Assembly (NCBI GenBank): GCA_932521035.1
Contig: OW051496.1
Coordinates: forward strand, 1,178,001 to 1,242,000
DNA length: 64,000 bases
From: Oscheius dolichura
Taxonomy: Eukaryota > Nematoda > Chromadorea > Rhabditida > Rhabditidae
Direction of reading: 5' to 3'
Shown here: positions 33,233 to 44,236 of the stretch, one piece after another
Position numbering within the stretch: the first letter of the stretch is position 1
Layout of the letters: every line of letters begins with the position of its first letter
Position numbers and translations under genes: made by a program
Notes under the pieces: model-generated
The model's database searches: none
What the model was told of the DNA's origin: nothing
The model's input: the letters and a program-made list of their open reading frames with translations, nothing else

Positions 33233-33252
33233 TTTATAAGTTCCAAGAAATC
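33233..33252 (-). promoter_or_regulatory. Putative promoter block of peptide gene 1
   Basis: On the minus strand GATTTCTTGGAACTTATAAA combines a TATA element with TTCTTGGAA, a palindrome of the STAT type. It is about 167 bases upstream of the start codon. A similar block lies upstream of the paralogue (47731-47750). Confidence 0.4.
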
Positions 33253-33299
33253 TATTTAAAACGAGTTATTCGAATCCTACCCTAATAATAGGCAGATCT

Positions 33300-33690
33300 C
33301 TGTCTATCTGTCTGTCTGTAAGACCTGTCGTTTGTGCAAATCTGACGGTCAAATGCAAACAGTTAGAGAAGCAGAAAGATCCAACCGGTCAGGTTTCATT
33401 CGACCGTCAAATGTTTAACCCCGATAGAAGGCCAATATAATATTTTCGTCAAATTTTTAACCCCAACGCGGCCGGTAGCGGCCGGAGGCATACTTGTGTT
33501 CAATCAATGATTCTCGGGTATTCCTAAGGCGCAAACTTTAACAAAGGGAAAGCCGAAGAGACCGTTCCTGACGGGTAAACTTACCGATTGCCCGATTAGA
33601 AAATATTGATATTTTCGCTGTAAACGGACTGGAAAGCGGCTGTTTTCTTCTTCATTCCATCACGATGAATCCCATCTATTGTGCTTAGAG
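33300..33690. other. Intergenic stretch, simple repeats
   Basis: A short CTGT-rich microsatellite (CTGTCTATCTGTCTGTCTGT near 33300) and a direct repeat ATAGAAGGCCAATAT (33068 and about 33424, both copies in this neighbourhood) are visible. No gene was seen. Confidence 0.4.
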
Positions 33691-33691
33691 T

Positions 33692-35151
33692 CTAGCTATG
33701 TTGGTTCTGTTGACTAGAGCACCCTGTAACAATCACTTCAGGAGCCATATAATGGAATGTACCGACTCTGGAAGGTATTAATGAAAAAAGAAATTTTCAA
33801 AGTACCCTGATGATGAGATGTCCTCACTTTCTCGAGATAGTCCAAAATCGGCCAATTTCAGTCGTTCACCTGCTACAAAAATGCTATGGAACAATTGAAA
33901 AAGGCCAGAAACTCTCTCTCACTTTGCTGGTTTGACATCCCTATGGGTAATTCTATTTTTATGGAGGAACTGTAAACCTCGGGCAATTTGCTCGATCCAT
34001 CCATACATTTCTGGCAAGGCGTAAGTTTGCGTCGGGTCGTAGATCACTGAAATGCAATATTACAGTGTTCATAAAAGTATTGTCCATAAAACATACCTTT
34101 TCACAAAATTGGCCACGTGCGGATCCATTTTTCCGGATAAAATAGATGGGCGCGTACCTGTCTTGATCTTTTGCAAATTATCAGCCCAATTTTCTCCCAG
34201 ATCAGAAAATGGGGTCCTGAAATTAAGGAAACGTAGAAAACACTGATATTTTGATACTTTCTGTGGAATATTTCCCAAATTGTGATCGCCAGGGAGTAGA
34301 CATCGGTTGCTGGACAGGATTTCTCACCAGCAATCACTTCCGGTGCCATGTAGCGGAAGGTACCCACTCTAAAAGAAGTTTATAACAAATAAGAGAAAGC
34401 CTACCCATGCAGTGCTGCTGGCGTCGATGCCTCTGGCTATCCCAAAATCGGCCAATTTTAGCTGTGAGCGGGCTACTAGGATACTGAAATCAAAATGAAC
34501 CAATAAAAGATCTTTTCGCACTTTTCTGGCTTGACATCCCTGTGAATAATGCCGTTTTTATGGAGAAACTGTAATCCAAGGCCAATTTGCTCGACCCACG
34601 GACATATTTCGGGCAAATCGTACTTGTTTGATGGATCATAAATGACTAAAATAAAAATAAAAGCTATAATTACGATACAAACCGCGGTCGAGGCTGCCCC
34701 CTTCGACGTATTCCATGACATAGCCCAAATATGTCGATTTATCGTTTCCGTCATAAAGAATTCCGTATAAAGTGACGATATTAGGATGTCTGTGCTGAAA
34801 ATACAAATTTTGTAGTTGGATAAGTAGCAAAAATGGTCAATTCAATATTATAAATCGTTCCGGAAGCATAAATACCTTATAGAGAATTTCTATCTCCTTT
34901 TTGTACTTTTCAATCGGGCGATCCCTGTTCCATTGAAACTGTTTCACCGCGATTTGTCTAAAATTTGCTTTACCTCCCCATAACTAATGAAACCTCACCC
35001 AAAATCTTCAAGTCTTCCAGTAAAGACGGCTCCTCCACCACCGAGACCTATTGAATTCAAATTTGTGAAACTTTTCACTGTGAAATAAGGTAGTTCTATT
35101 TAAAAAAAAACGGGTGTGACAGGAAGTAAACAAACAGTTACCATCTGCCAT
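33692..35151 (-). pseudogene. Broken protein kinase gene with partial kinase duplication
   Basis: Exon 1 (35142-35151) and exon 2 encode MADELPYFTVKSFTNLNSIG with glycine loop LGGGGAVFTG. Later exons give QIAVKQF, HRHPNIVTLYG, YVMEYVEGGSL, IIHRDVKPEK, LADFGIAR and FRYMAPEV up to WEIFHRK and a C-lobe helix segment near 34101-34220. Instead of the final C-lobe exon and a kelch domain, a second set of middle kinase exons follows (33735-34046: VIYDPTQTYALPEMYGW, HRDVKPA, LADFGLSR, FHYMAPEV), which ends soon after in a stop at 33692. The first kinase half looks intact, but the gene lacks a normal end, so I call it a rearranged paralogue. It may still be expressed. Confidence 0.6.
34839..34887. repeat. 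48-base block duplicated at 35344-35392
   Basis: AATTCAATATTATAAATCGT through ACCTTATAGAGAA is identical at both places. The first copy spans a kinase exon/intron border; the second is in intergenic DNA upstream of the gene. Confidence 0.9.
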
Positions 35152-35441
35152 GGTCTTTCAGACGCTTTGCAGGTGGGGAAAATTAGACTGGAACGGCGTG
35201 TATTGACCGGTGGGCGGAGATAAGGAAACACTGCGCCGTCGCGATCAGCAACAACTTAATTTCTCACTGGAAACTACCCGGCTCCCCTTCTCTCCCTCTG
35301 TTCCCCCGTTCTTTCTCTTCCAAGAAGTCTCCACATAATATCTAATTCAATATTATAAATCGTTCCGGAAGCATAAATACCTTATAGAGAAAAGCCTTCC
35401 ACTTTTTAAATGAAACGGTAGATAGAGGGAGATGCTTTATT

Positions 35442-35950
35442 TTACGAGACAACACATTTACTCGGGGTATTTTTGTGACGACAGAGAAGATCGGTCAGAT
35501 TTTCAGGAACAATTGTGCAGTTCGGATATTCCCAGTTACCAGGAAGACAGGGGCCATCTCGCCATTCTTTTCCATCAAATATTTCAACCTGTCCTTTTTC
35601 GTTTCCTCCAATGACAAATATTTCGCTGCCAAGAGTTATTGCGAAGAATTTCATACGTGAATACTTCATTGACGGTAGCTGTTGCCAATTACCATCGAGA
35701 GAATCCAATACCATCACTGAGTCGAGCGCAGTTATGCCATTTTGACCACCCATTACGACCAACTTATTTTTATAGGAAACAAGAGAATGACCAAAAAGAG
35801 GTGTCGGCATATCAGTCAATAAGGTCCATTGGCTGCTCTCGGGGTCGAAACACTCCACGGTGTTCAAAATTTCATCACAGCCATCACTGCCGCCACAAAT
35901 AATTACTTTGCCATTCCAAATGGCTGCAGATGCTCCCGCTCTAGCAATAG
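35442..35950 (-). pseudogene. Orphan kelch-domain terminal exon
   Basis: The minus strand reads ASAAIWNGKVIICGG, VECFDPESSQWTLLTDMPTP, SYKNKLVVMGG, EIFVIGG, VEIFDGKEWRDGPC and NLTDLLCRH to a stop at 35442. This equals the second half of the kelch modules of the other genes, with clear GG and W landmarks. Its usual first residues DMKYAR are degenerate, and no upstream kelch or kinase exons were found towards 36.2 kb on this strand. It is either the last exon of a gene with lost 5' exons or a pseudogene. Confidence 0.6.
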
Positions 35951-36207
35951 TGGCATAAAATCAGTTATCATAACTTATGATTCATAAGCGCTTCTATTAC
36001 AGGAGATGATGAATAATATTATACTAGCCAAACACTGGCAAACGCGACAGCTGCAACAATTTCCGTTTCTTATCGAAGTCTCCCTTATCAAGGACGACGT
36101 TGCCTGCCTCTTCCCTTGTTCAAATCGACTTTTCCCATTGCTCAATCTTTCCATAAACTATTTCAGCTACTCTAGTGGCAACAAATCCTTCTGAAGCGAA
36201 TATCCAC

Positions 36208-38102
36208 ATGATGGAGGCGGAAAATAGAGAATTGAAGAGGAAAATGGAGTTGAACTCGGGTAGAAACGGTGTGTTCTGACACAAGACGTAGTCTTTCAAA
36301 AATATGAAATAGATGCGTTAGGGATACAAAATGAGGAGATGAAACGAATTCGGCGGGAAACAGAAGATGGCTTGAGTTCGATACGAAATGACTTTTCAGG
36401 GAGATTGAAAGAAGTATCCGACAAGCAACAAGGGGGTGAGAAATCATTGAAACCTTTTAGAACTCGAGAGAAATTTCAGTTTCCGATGCTATTACGGCTT
36501 TACAAGAGGGCATCGCAGAGATTTCTCACAAAAGTCAGCCAGATCTAATACTTTTCAGTGTTACTAATGTTTAGTCGGAAGGATCGAAGGAAAACAAAAT
36601 GAAGATCGTCTTACAATCCTGGCGAGACCCGTTCCTTTGGAAGAAGAAATACAATTGGTCCCAAGACAAGTGGATAAGGGAACGGTGAGAGATATTTTGG
36701 AATAGAATAATTAACATTCTTTTAGATTCTAGTCCTTGGAGGAGAAAAAGATAACAGAGGAAGTGATGAAATGATCATTTTGAAACAAGACAAATGGATC
36801 AAATTGTCGTTGGAATTACCGAAAGAACTTGATGCCGGAGGTGCAGTATATCTGGATGGAGAGATCTATATATTCGGTGGTTACGAGATGAAGAAAGAAT
36901 TATACAAATTGGATAACAAAACATTGAAATGGATACGATTGGCAGATATGAATGAGAAACGATGGGGTATTAATAATAGCAGTGTGGAATGGAATGGATC
37001 CATCTGGGTGTTTGGAGGAGAGGGTAGAACGGGCGAGTTGAAAAGTGTGGAAAGATATGATCCGAAGGAGAACAAATGGATTAAAATGCCGTGAGTTACT
37101 TTTCCCCAATTTTTCTCTTCTTCTCGGTTTCTAACGGCCGGTTTTCAACTACGGGACCATTTGGGAACTTGGCGAGCGAGATGTGCCTGTTTTGAAATCT
37201 CAACCTGGAATTCAGGCGTTTTTATTTGCGAAAATGCCAAATGGTCCCGTAGTTGAAACCCCGGTAGTTGGAAAAAAGGCCAAAATAAAACTAGACTTGG
37301 ACGAGTAAAGGAGTTATTAGAGCGAGAAGTGATCACGAGTCTGTCTCGCGATCAAACGAGATCCACACCAGGGCTGTGCGGGATTCCCGTCCCGTCCCGT
37401 TTCATTCCGTTGTTTGGACGGGACGAGCCCCGTCCCGCGGGATTACCCCCGGGGTTTCCCGTTCCCGTCCCGTTTCGAAAATGGCCATCCCGCCCAGCCC
37501 TGATCCACACTCAAGACGAGGTTCGTCTCTCAAACGAGATGATACAACATCTGATACAAGGCTCAATCAGGGCTAATCAATATTTTAGGGACATGAAATA
37601 CTCGCGATTTTATGCAGCTGCAGCAGTTCATAATGGCAAATTCATTGTCTGTGGTGGACATGGTGAGTCGAATTTTTTGAAACGTGTGGAATGTTTCGAC
37701 CCGGAGAGTGGTGTCTGGACGGAGATGAATGATATGCCAATACCTCGTTATAACCATTCTCTCGTTTCTTATGGAAATAATCTCATTTTAATGGGAGGTC
37801 ATGATAGAAAGACAGTCAATACAGTACTGGAAGTGAGTAATCTAGAAGAAAAAGGAACATGGAAAGAGTTACCAACTATGAAATGTCGCCGCGAATGCTT
37901 CTCTGCAGCAATTCTTCACGACGAAATTTTTGTAATTGGAGGATTTAATGGCACAGACAAGGACAAATATCCCGATAAAACTAAAATATTTAATGGAAAA
38001 AGCTGGAGAGAGGGTCCCCAGCTTCCCAATGGGTGCTGTTATATGCCTTCAATTGTTATTCCCCGCCATTTGGCCGATATCCTTTCTAATTCCACAGAGT
38101 AA
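36208..38102 (+). CDS. Coiled-coil protein with kelch domain (no kinase)
   Basis: The start MMEAENRELKRKMELNSG leads through short exons with consistent phase to DALGIQNEEMKRIRRETEDG, VSDAITALQEGIAEI and GRIEGKQNEDRLTILARPV, a coiled-coil-like N-terminus. The kelch domain begins exactly at the usual intron border with ILVLGGEKDN (about 36726-37091), with EIYIFGG, IWVFGGEG and [13 protein letters not shown]. The last exon starts at about 37589 with DMKYSRFYAAAAVHNGKFIV and ends HLADILSNSTE at 38102; AATAAA follows at about 38116. Kelch propellers bind partner proteins. This gene keeps the kelch cassette of its kinase-kelch relatives but has a different N-terminus. The kelch intron carries two MITEs. 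Confidence 0.65.
37141..37266. mobile_element. MITE family D, copy 1
   Basis: TTTTCAACTACGGGACCATT at the left pairs with AATGGTCCCGTAGTTGAAA at the right. The interior AACCTGGAATTCAGGCG is shared with the reverse copy at about 46500-46665. Confidence 0.75.
37369..37502. mobile_element. hAT-type MITE with perfect 8-bp target duplication
   Basis: Ends CAGGGCTGTGCGGGAT and ATCCCGCCCAGCCCTG are imperfect inverted repeats. The flanking octamer ATCCACAC occurs at 37361-37368 and again at 37503-37510, as expected for a hAT insertion. The interior is rich in CCCGTCCCGT. Confidence 0.85.
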
Positions 38103-38338
38103 TCCCCTATTAAACAAATAAATCTTTCCCTCCATTTGAAGTATTCCTATTCAAGAGGATTCATTTCAAAAATTGTTGAAAATGTGGTGTTTTGTGTTTT
38201 TTGATCCTTATCTAAAGCTACGCAACCGTAGCAGAAGCGTTGTCGCAATAATTTTTGTGTGGTTTGTACCGTGAAATTTATTTGTAACGGAATTTAAGTC
38301 GACGATAAGAATTGTTATTATAGTAGGGTGATGGATAA

Positions 38339-38793
38339 GTCCTGTCAATGACCTCATAACTTTTGATAGAGACCGTTTTACAGTACACATGAGCCCTTCC
38401 TAGGTAGATCTCGGAGTGGCCGATCTGATAAAACAAACTAGAAAACAATTCCATGTATTAGGGTAGGTCCTAAATACGTAGAATCACTCATAACTTTTGA
38501 CTGGAGAGGGCTGCGGCCAAACAGATTGCTGGTACTCTCCGTTTTTCCGGAAATGTTTTCCCTCTATTTTATACAGAAAATCTAAATTTTTTGACAGCTC
38601 TTAAGTGCTTATAGGGTATTTTGGACACGGGCCATGCTAATAGAACAGAAAGAAAAAAAGCAAAAGAGAGTTTTAAGTCCTGTCAATGACCTCATAACTT
38701 TTGATAGAGACCGTTTTACAGTACACATGAGCACTTCCTAGGTAGATCTCGGAGTGGCCGATCTGATAAAACAAACTAGAAAAAAATTCCATG
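38339..38793 (+). repeat. Direct repeat of about 120 bases, 335 bases apart
   Basis: GTCCTGTCAATGACCTCATA through AATTCCATGTA occurs at 38339-38458 and 38674-38793 with about two differences. The spacer contains a related CTCATAACTTTTGACTGGAG segment near 38490. Confidence 0.85.
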
Positions 38794-38967
38794 TACCGTA
38801 CTTACTCTATTATAAGCCCCCCTCCATTAGAATTTAAAAAAAAAATTACGTAGTATTTATTCAGCGCAACCAGATTCTTGTAATTTTTGTGTTTGCTGTT
38901 ATGTTTCATTTATTTCTCCTTTGTATTTCTATTGTATACTAAATGTTTCTATTGTAGGTAGTCAAAA

Positions 38968-39405
38968 ATGTCACAGAGCACTGCTGAACTTGAAAAAAGA
39001 TCACGGAAAAGCTATACAACAGAGAAGAAAATAGAGATCATTTCATTTGCTAAGAAAAACTCTATCCACAAAGCTTCTATCAAATATGCTTTGGACAGAA
39101 AGAATATTCGAAGATGGATCAACAAGGAAGCGGAATTAACTAAATTAAAGTTCGTTTTTGTCATTTTTATCATCTTTTTCTTCCATTTTAGGAGCTCAGT
39201 AACTAGTGGTTCTTTGAGAAAGCGCCTCGATGGCGGCGGGCGTCATGTGAAAGAAGTTGAATTAGAAAAGCGGTTGGTTTTGTGGGTCCAAGATGAACGC
39301 AAGAAGAAACACCGTGTGTCTCGCCGTATGATCTTTCGGGAAGGAAGAATACTTTTGAAACATATTGAAAGTGAGAGAGGCATCGATTCCACTTTGAAGC
39401 GCTGA
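38968..39405 (+). pseudogene. Pogo/Tigger-like transposase N-terminal remnant
   Basis: The start MSQSTAELEKRSRKSYTTEK leads into a helix-turn-helix of the CENP-B/pogo type (KKIEIISFAKKNSIHKASIK, ALDRKNIRRWINKE). After a likely intron (about 39149-39192), KRLDGGGRHVKEVELEKRLV and LWVQDERKKKHRVSRR match the second DNA-binding helix region, in which a glycine-arginine stretch precedes an ELE motif. The frame stops at 39405 before any DDE catalytic domain. It could be a domesticated DNA-binding protein, but truncation suggests a relic. Confidence 0.6.
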
Positions 39406-40014
39406 AGTGCCCGCAAACAATAACAATGAGTGGATAGTGCACTCGCCCACTAAACTTTTGGCTTTTTTTCAACTTGGGTTCAATTTTTCCAAGGGACCAA
39501 GTCATTTTTGTAATTTTTTGGGGGTGATTGAATCTGTTTTCGACTCTTGTCCTCTTTATATGCCGTAAAAATGACGAGGAGGATTTCAGTAACATTCTAT
39601 TGAGAAAATTGCTCAATCTGCCGTACTCCCAATATTTTCCTCTCCAACGTTACTGTGAGTGTTACAGTAGAAACAAATGATGTCAGCCACCCCCAAAAAA
39701 TTACAAACATGAGTTGATCCCTTGGAAAAAAAGGCCTATGAATGGTTGAGTTGTACGTGCATGATAGGGGGGAAAATGAAAATCGAGACCGGTCGTTTTG
39801 GGTCCGATTCTCGTGTTATATATGGCTAAATAAGATCTCCAAGACCGATAGTCTGACCACAAATCTTTCTCGCACCGCTGGCTGTCAGGGCGCTAGCCAC
39901 CAGCCTTTCTGTTTCTCGTTTGATTAGCAAGTGCAATGGCGGTGTGATCTGTAGCTGCAGTGAAAAGGCGCATCCCTTTCTCGTCGCCATCATCCCGACC
40001 GATTAGCGCGTAAT
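39406..40014. other. Intergenic stretch, no gene seen
   Basis: The region upstream of the lectin gene has only short frames. A CTGGCTGTCAGGGCGCTAGC segment near 39880 looks repetitive, but no copy was recognised in the window. Confidence 0.3.
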
Positions 40015-42267
40015 ATGGCTGCTTTTAGAGCTGTTCTTCTTTTATTCCTATGCCGTCTTCCCCTTGCCTCCTCCTGCATCCCTACCGTAACCCGTAAGTC
40101 TATTTTATTCTTCTTTCAATGAGGTTTCCAGCGGACGATATGTACGAGGACGAGATGGAAGCGACAACCTCCGTTTTACTGACGACCGTATTGGCTATGA
40201 CGGCCGAAACGACCAGTCAGGCAACCACAACAACAGGAAGTGAGCAACTCATCTGCAAAAACGCTAGTTTCACCCCAAAAATTCTATTTTGGGTTATATC
40301 TAAACGATTCTTTATTTTCATGGAACATGACCCTGTATTTCATCTTGTTCGCCATAAAATTCTGATAGAAGCAAAAAAAATAAGCAAGGTCGAATTATTC
40401 GAACGCGGCGAGCATTTGGTGAGGTTGATGAGGTGGCGAAAAGCGATAATAGCCTCTCGGAAAGTGGTTCTTTAGAGAAGTTAGAGCGGTTTGAAAGAGC
40501 GCGCCAAAAGTCATTTTCGACTAAAACTGAACAAAAAAAAGCCGCTTTGTTTATTTAGGCTACAGAATTGGGATCAGTGAAAACCCTCCATTTCCAATCG
40601 TTCCTATTTAAATTTCTGTGTTTCAGTGTGTCCTCCCTCGTGGGTACTCAATCCAGCCATCAATTTCTGCTATCTACTTGTACCAGCATCAGGAACGGTG
40701 AATGATGCACAGTGTGATGCTCTGGTGGCTGGTGCAACATTGGCTTCCATTCATAATGCGGATGAAAATGATTTTATCGCCAGTAGGTTTCATTTTTTTT
40801 TGAACGGCGACTAATCGAGCCCGGCGTGATTTGGGTTTACTCAGAGCACATGCCAAGCCCTTTTTTTGATTTTGATGGCATAACTTTGTTCAGTTAAGAG
40901 ATATCAAAAATCTGACTTCGCCATCGTTTTCCTCGTAGTTGATTACCCCTAGTGACCAATTTGGCCGCCGGAACTTAGTTACGCCGTAACCCGGTCTATT
41001 TTTTTCTTCCGTAACTAAGTTCCGGGTTAATTTTTCTTGGGTAACTAAGTTCCGCCGTGGATATTTAACCCATATTTATGTTATTTTTCAGCGGACAACC
41101 ACCCCCCTCCCTGGTTGGGGCTCCGAAGTCGACATGCCGCAGGCAAAAATAAGCAGGGGGTCCGGGGGGCGCAGCCTCCCGGATTCTTACCCTGGAATTT
41201 CAAATATTATGATATTAAAATATTACAGAGCTCCAAACTCCCAGTGAGAATTCCGGGGGGCGCAGGCCTGCGCATTTTTTCTAGCAGTTGGACTGTAGAG
41301 CCGTAAATGCTTCCTAAAACGACCTCATTCGTGGCTTCATTGGACCCTACAATTTTTTTGTTTGTGTCTCTTATTTTCGCCGTGCAAGCTTTAAGATCCA
41401 TGATATTCTAGCGAATATCAACAAATAGCGAACAATCCATTATAAATAAAAAGGAAAAATCAAAGTAAAAGACTGAGAGTTGTCGATCCTAACCGGTAGC
41501 CGTGATTTGTTATATTTTAACTGAACCAGTATTGTTCTCTTTTTCTTGTGTCCTTGGGGGTCTTCCTTATTGTTCCCTTTTTGTAGGCTCTCCCCAAATC
41601 ACCCTTTTTATTGAGATCATCTCTTTTTAACAAACGGATTTTATCAATGCGTCTGGGTTTTATGGCCCTGCAAATGGAGCAAAACTATTAATCACTATCT
41701 TGAAAAGAGGAACTCAAAGGTGCCAGTGTGGCTTGACAGGAATGTACAAAAAGAGTTCACTACGGGGATAAACCTTTTTTAGAAAGCATTTGGCTCAATT
41801 GTTTGATCAAACCACCGCGACCAAATACCCTGCTACACCTAGATTTTAAAGAAGAAAGCGGTTCTTAGAAGGAACATTTGCAATCATTTGTCGATATATT
41901 TAGAAACAATTTAGTCGAACCAATGAATTTCCTTCCTAGGTATCCTTTATGATGCGATGACTAGCTATGTTTTCATAGGTGGTTATTCACCGACAGGGAT
42001 GCTAGGCTCATGGTATTGGACTGATGGAACTATGGTAACGTCTTTCATTCATTGTTATGTAATATCCTTTAGTACGGCCCCTATGAGAATTGGGATATGG
42101 GCGGTGGCTATCCAAATCCAATAGCTAGTTATAATTGCATGATGGTAAAAAATATAAAAATCTAGAAGAAGACCGCTATGTTTTAGATGATTACAACTTC
42201 AGGCAAGTGGTTCAACCTACCGTGTACTCCTATGTTGGACCTTTTGTGCATGATTGCCGCTACTTGA
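40015..42267 (+). CDS. Secreted C-type lectin domain protein
   Basis: Exon 1 (40015-40090) encodes the signal peptide MAAFRAVLLLFLCRLPLASS. Exon 2 (about 40132-40240) is a threonine-rich linker. Exon 3 (about 40626-40793) starts the C-type lectin fold with CPPSWVLNPAINFCYLLV and ATLASIHNADENDFIAS. Exon 4 starts near 41941 with ILYDAMTSYVFIGGYSPTG and SWYWTDGT, exon 5 gives YGPYENWDMGGGYPNP and NCMM, and the last exon reads TTSGKWFNLPC and ends CMIAAT at 42267. The cysteine pattern and WxWTDG phrase fit the family. There is no EPN or QPD calcium-sugar motif in the usual place (GGGYPNP is found instead), so sugar binding is uncertain. Nematode members are often infection-responsive. Intron 3 is 1.1 kb and repeat-bearing. 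Confidence 0.75.
41680..41850 (+). repeat. Partial copy of the 62-kb palindromic element
   Basis: AATCACTATCTTGAAAAGAG and GGCTTGACAGGAATGTACAA match the left arm of the element at 62043-62490. Only one arm is clear, and it lies in a lectin intron. Confidence 0.55.
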
Positions 42268-42757
42268 TGAAAACTGTAGACAAGACGATTTTGTATGCGC
42301 AACTACTCGTTAAAATTGCTAATAAACATTAAAAAAATCAATCCGTCTTATATTGGAAAGCAATATTTTGAGAGAAAAAAAGAAAATGCCGAGAAACTCA
42401 ATCGGTAGAATTAAACACAAGCTCGGACAATGAGTTCAGAGAAAACATGGATGAACAGTCAGAAAATGTATGGAACAGGGTGAACAAGGGAAAAATGTGG
42501 AAGAAACATGGATGAAGAATCACACAGTGGTTTTCTTAGGCTTAGGTCGCAGCCTAATAAAAAATTAGTTCTAAGGATTCTCAATGATTCACGTTGGATT
42601 TAATAACTTCTATTGGCGCCGATCTCCGATATATCACTCTGATACTCATCTGACTGACAACTTGACTTGTGAGACGAAGATTTTTTTTATCGCATTCGTG
42701 TCTTTTGGTCTACTTATGAGGTGATGTAAGCAGTCCACACGGCGATCGCAGAGGTCC

Positions 42758-44236
42758 TCAGGCTGTCTCCAGTACACGTAGGCTTCTTAATCTCTTCCAT
42801 TCGCGGGCGTCCTCTCGAGCTGTTCTCTGCCATCTTTCTCCCGTATAATGTTTGAATTCATCGCGCCAGCGTAGATGGGGACGGCCACGGCGTCTGTTGT
42901 TCTCGTAGGGTCTCCAGTTGAGGATATTCAGTAGGGTCGCTGGTTCGCCGGTTGTTGACAGTTTCCTGGCGAAGTTCCATTTGAGACAGGTGACGGCTTT
43001 GTTGACAGGGCACAGTTTCGAGACGTTCATCAGGCGTTGATTCGTCCAACGGTGAAGCAGGGTGATTCCTAGTATGTGGCGGGCCATCTTATGTTGTTCT
43101 GCGGACAGTCGCTGACGTTGTATTGCGCTAAGAGTCCAACACTCCGATCCGTAGGTGAAGCACGGCAAGACGACGCAATTGAACAGTTTGGCTTTCTGTT
43201 GGATGGTGACTGTTCTACTGCCGAAGATCTTCTTGTATGTGTTGAAGGCGTGCCAGGCAGACGAGATTCGTTGAGATAGGACCTGATCGAAGTCCAGCGG
43301 GATAGACAGCTTTAATCCGAGGTAGTTGAAGCTTCTTACTGTGGTGATTGCTTTGTTGCGTACCATCAGATGGGGCGGAGCGGGAGCGTTCGTCATTGTC
43401 ACTGTCTTGTCGATATTCAGCTGCAATCCGACAAGAGCACTTTCTCTGACCAAGTCGTCGAGCATTGTGGCCAGTCCTTGTTCAGTTGGGGAGATGAGCA
43501 CGATGTCGTCGGCATAGGCGAGCCATGTAAGGGATTGGCCGTTGATGTTGTATCCGTGAGCGTCCCAGTCCATCGATGCTAATACAGAGTTGACCGTTAG
43601 ATTAAAGAGTTGCGGGCTAAGGGAACAGCCTTGTCGGACTCCTTTCTTCACGGGAACTTCTGGTTTGTCGTTATTGACCGAGATGTATGATGTCGCGCTG
43701 CCGTAGATCTTTGCCAGAAGGGAAACCAGCTTTGAGTGAACTCCTGCCTCGATAAGTGACTTCCAGATTCTGCTGAAGTAGACGCTGTCGAAGGCTTTTG
43801 CGTACTCGACAAAACAGAGGAAGAGTGGCATTTGGTATTCGTTACAGCGGTCGATGAGTTGACAGACGGAGAGAATCTGGTGAGTGGCCGAGAGTCCTTT
43901 CCGAAAGCCGGCCTGCTTCTTGTCGATTGCGTGGTCCAAACTGCGTTCAATCCGCAGAAGAATTGTCCTCATCAACAACTTGTACATCGCAGATAGCAAA
44001 GATATGGGGCGGTAGTTCGAGATGTTCGTTAAATCTCCTTTCTTGTGCAGTAGTTCAGTCAGGGAGTCGGCGAACTGTTCGGGAACGGCGGTGTTGTAGA
44101 GCATCTGGTTGTAGAGCTGAGTGAGATCGGGCAGTAGCTGGGGAGCCTTCTTCAGCATGTCGGATGTGATATGATCCAGTCCCGGCGAAGTTGCAGAACG
44201 GGTTCCGTTAAGGGCTTTGCTGACTTCGGAGACCAA
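42758..44236 (-). CDS. LINE reverse transcriptase
   Basis: About 490 codons encode a non-LTR reverse transcriptase: ATSPGLDHITSDMLK, ISNYRPISLLSAMYKL, QAGFRKGLSATHQIL, VRQGCSLSPQLFNL, LAYADDIVLIS and QLNIDKTVTMTNAP are standard blocks in order. A C-terminal region with FTYGSECWTLSAIQRQRL and WKRLRSL follows. It copies element RNA at the nicked target. All catalytic aspartates are present. It is one frame off the endonuclease frame; the break is near 44275. Confidence 0.85.
   Translation of the reverse strand: MVSEVSKALNGTRSATSPGLDHITSDMLKKAPQLLPDLTQLYNQMLYNTAVPEQFADSLTELLHKKGDLTNISNYRPISLLSAMYKLLMRTILLRIERSLDHAIDKKQAGFRKGLSATHQILSVCQLIDRCNEYQMPLFLCFVEYAKAFDSVYFSRIWKSLIEAGVHSKLVSLLAKIYGSATSYISVNNDKPEVPVKKGVRQGCSLSPQLFNLTVNSVLASMDWDAHGYNINGQSLTWLAYADDIVLISPTEQGLATMLDDLVRESALVGLQLNIDKTVTMTNAPAPPHLMVRNKAITTVRSFNYLGLKLSIPLDFDQVLSQRISSAWHAFNTYKKIFGSRTVTIQQKAKLFNCVVLPCFTYGSECWTLSAIQRQRLSAEQHKMARHILGITLLHRWTNQRLMNVSKLCPVNKAVTCLKWNFARKLSTTGEPATLLNILNWRPYENNRRRGRPHLRWRDEFKHYTGERWQRTAREDAREWKRLRSLRVLETA

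Noticed and set aside
33300-33330. CTGT-rich direct repeats as a possible CRISPR-like array
   Set aside because: It is a short microsatellite; no spaced repeats exist, and the genome is eukaryotic.
37329-37588. Long open frame preceding the last kelch exon (arginine- and proline-rich)
   Set aside because: It runs through a hAT MITE with perfect target duplications and upstream of a good splice acceptor, so it is chance read-through of intron sequence.
41100-41290. GC-rich GGGGGGCGCAGCCTCCC segments in a lectin intron
   Set aside because: They look like repeat debris with two related pieces, but no ends or other copies could be defined.
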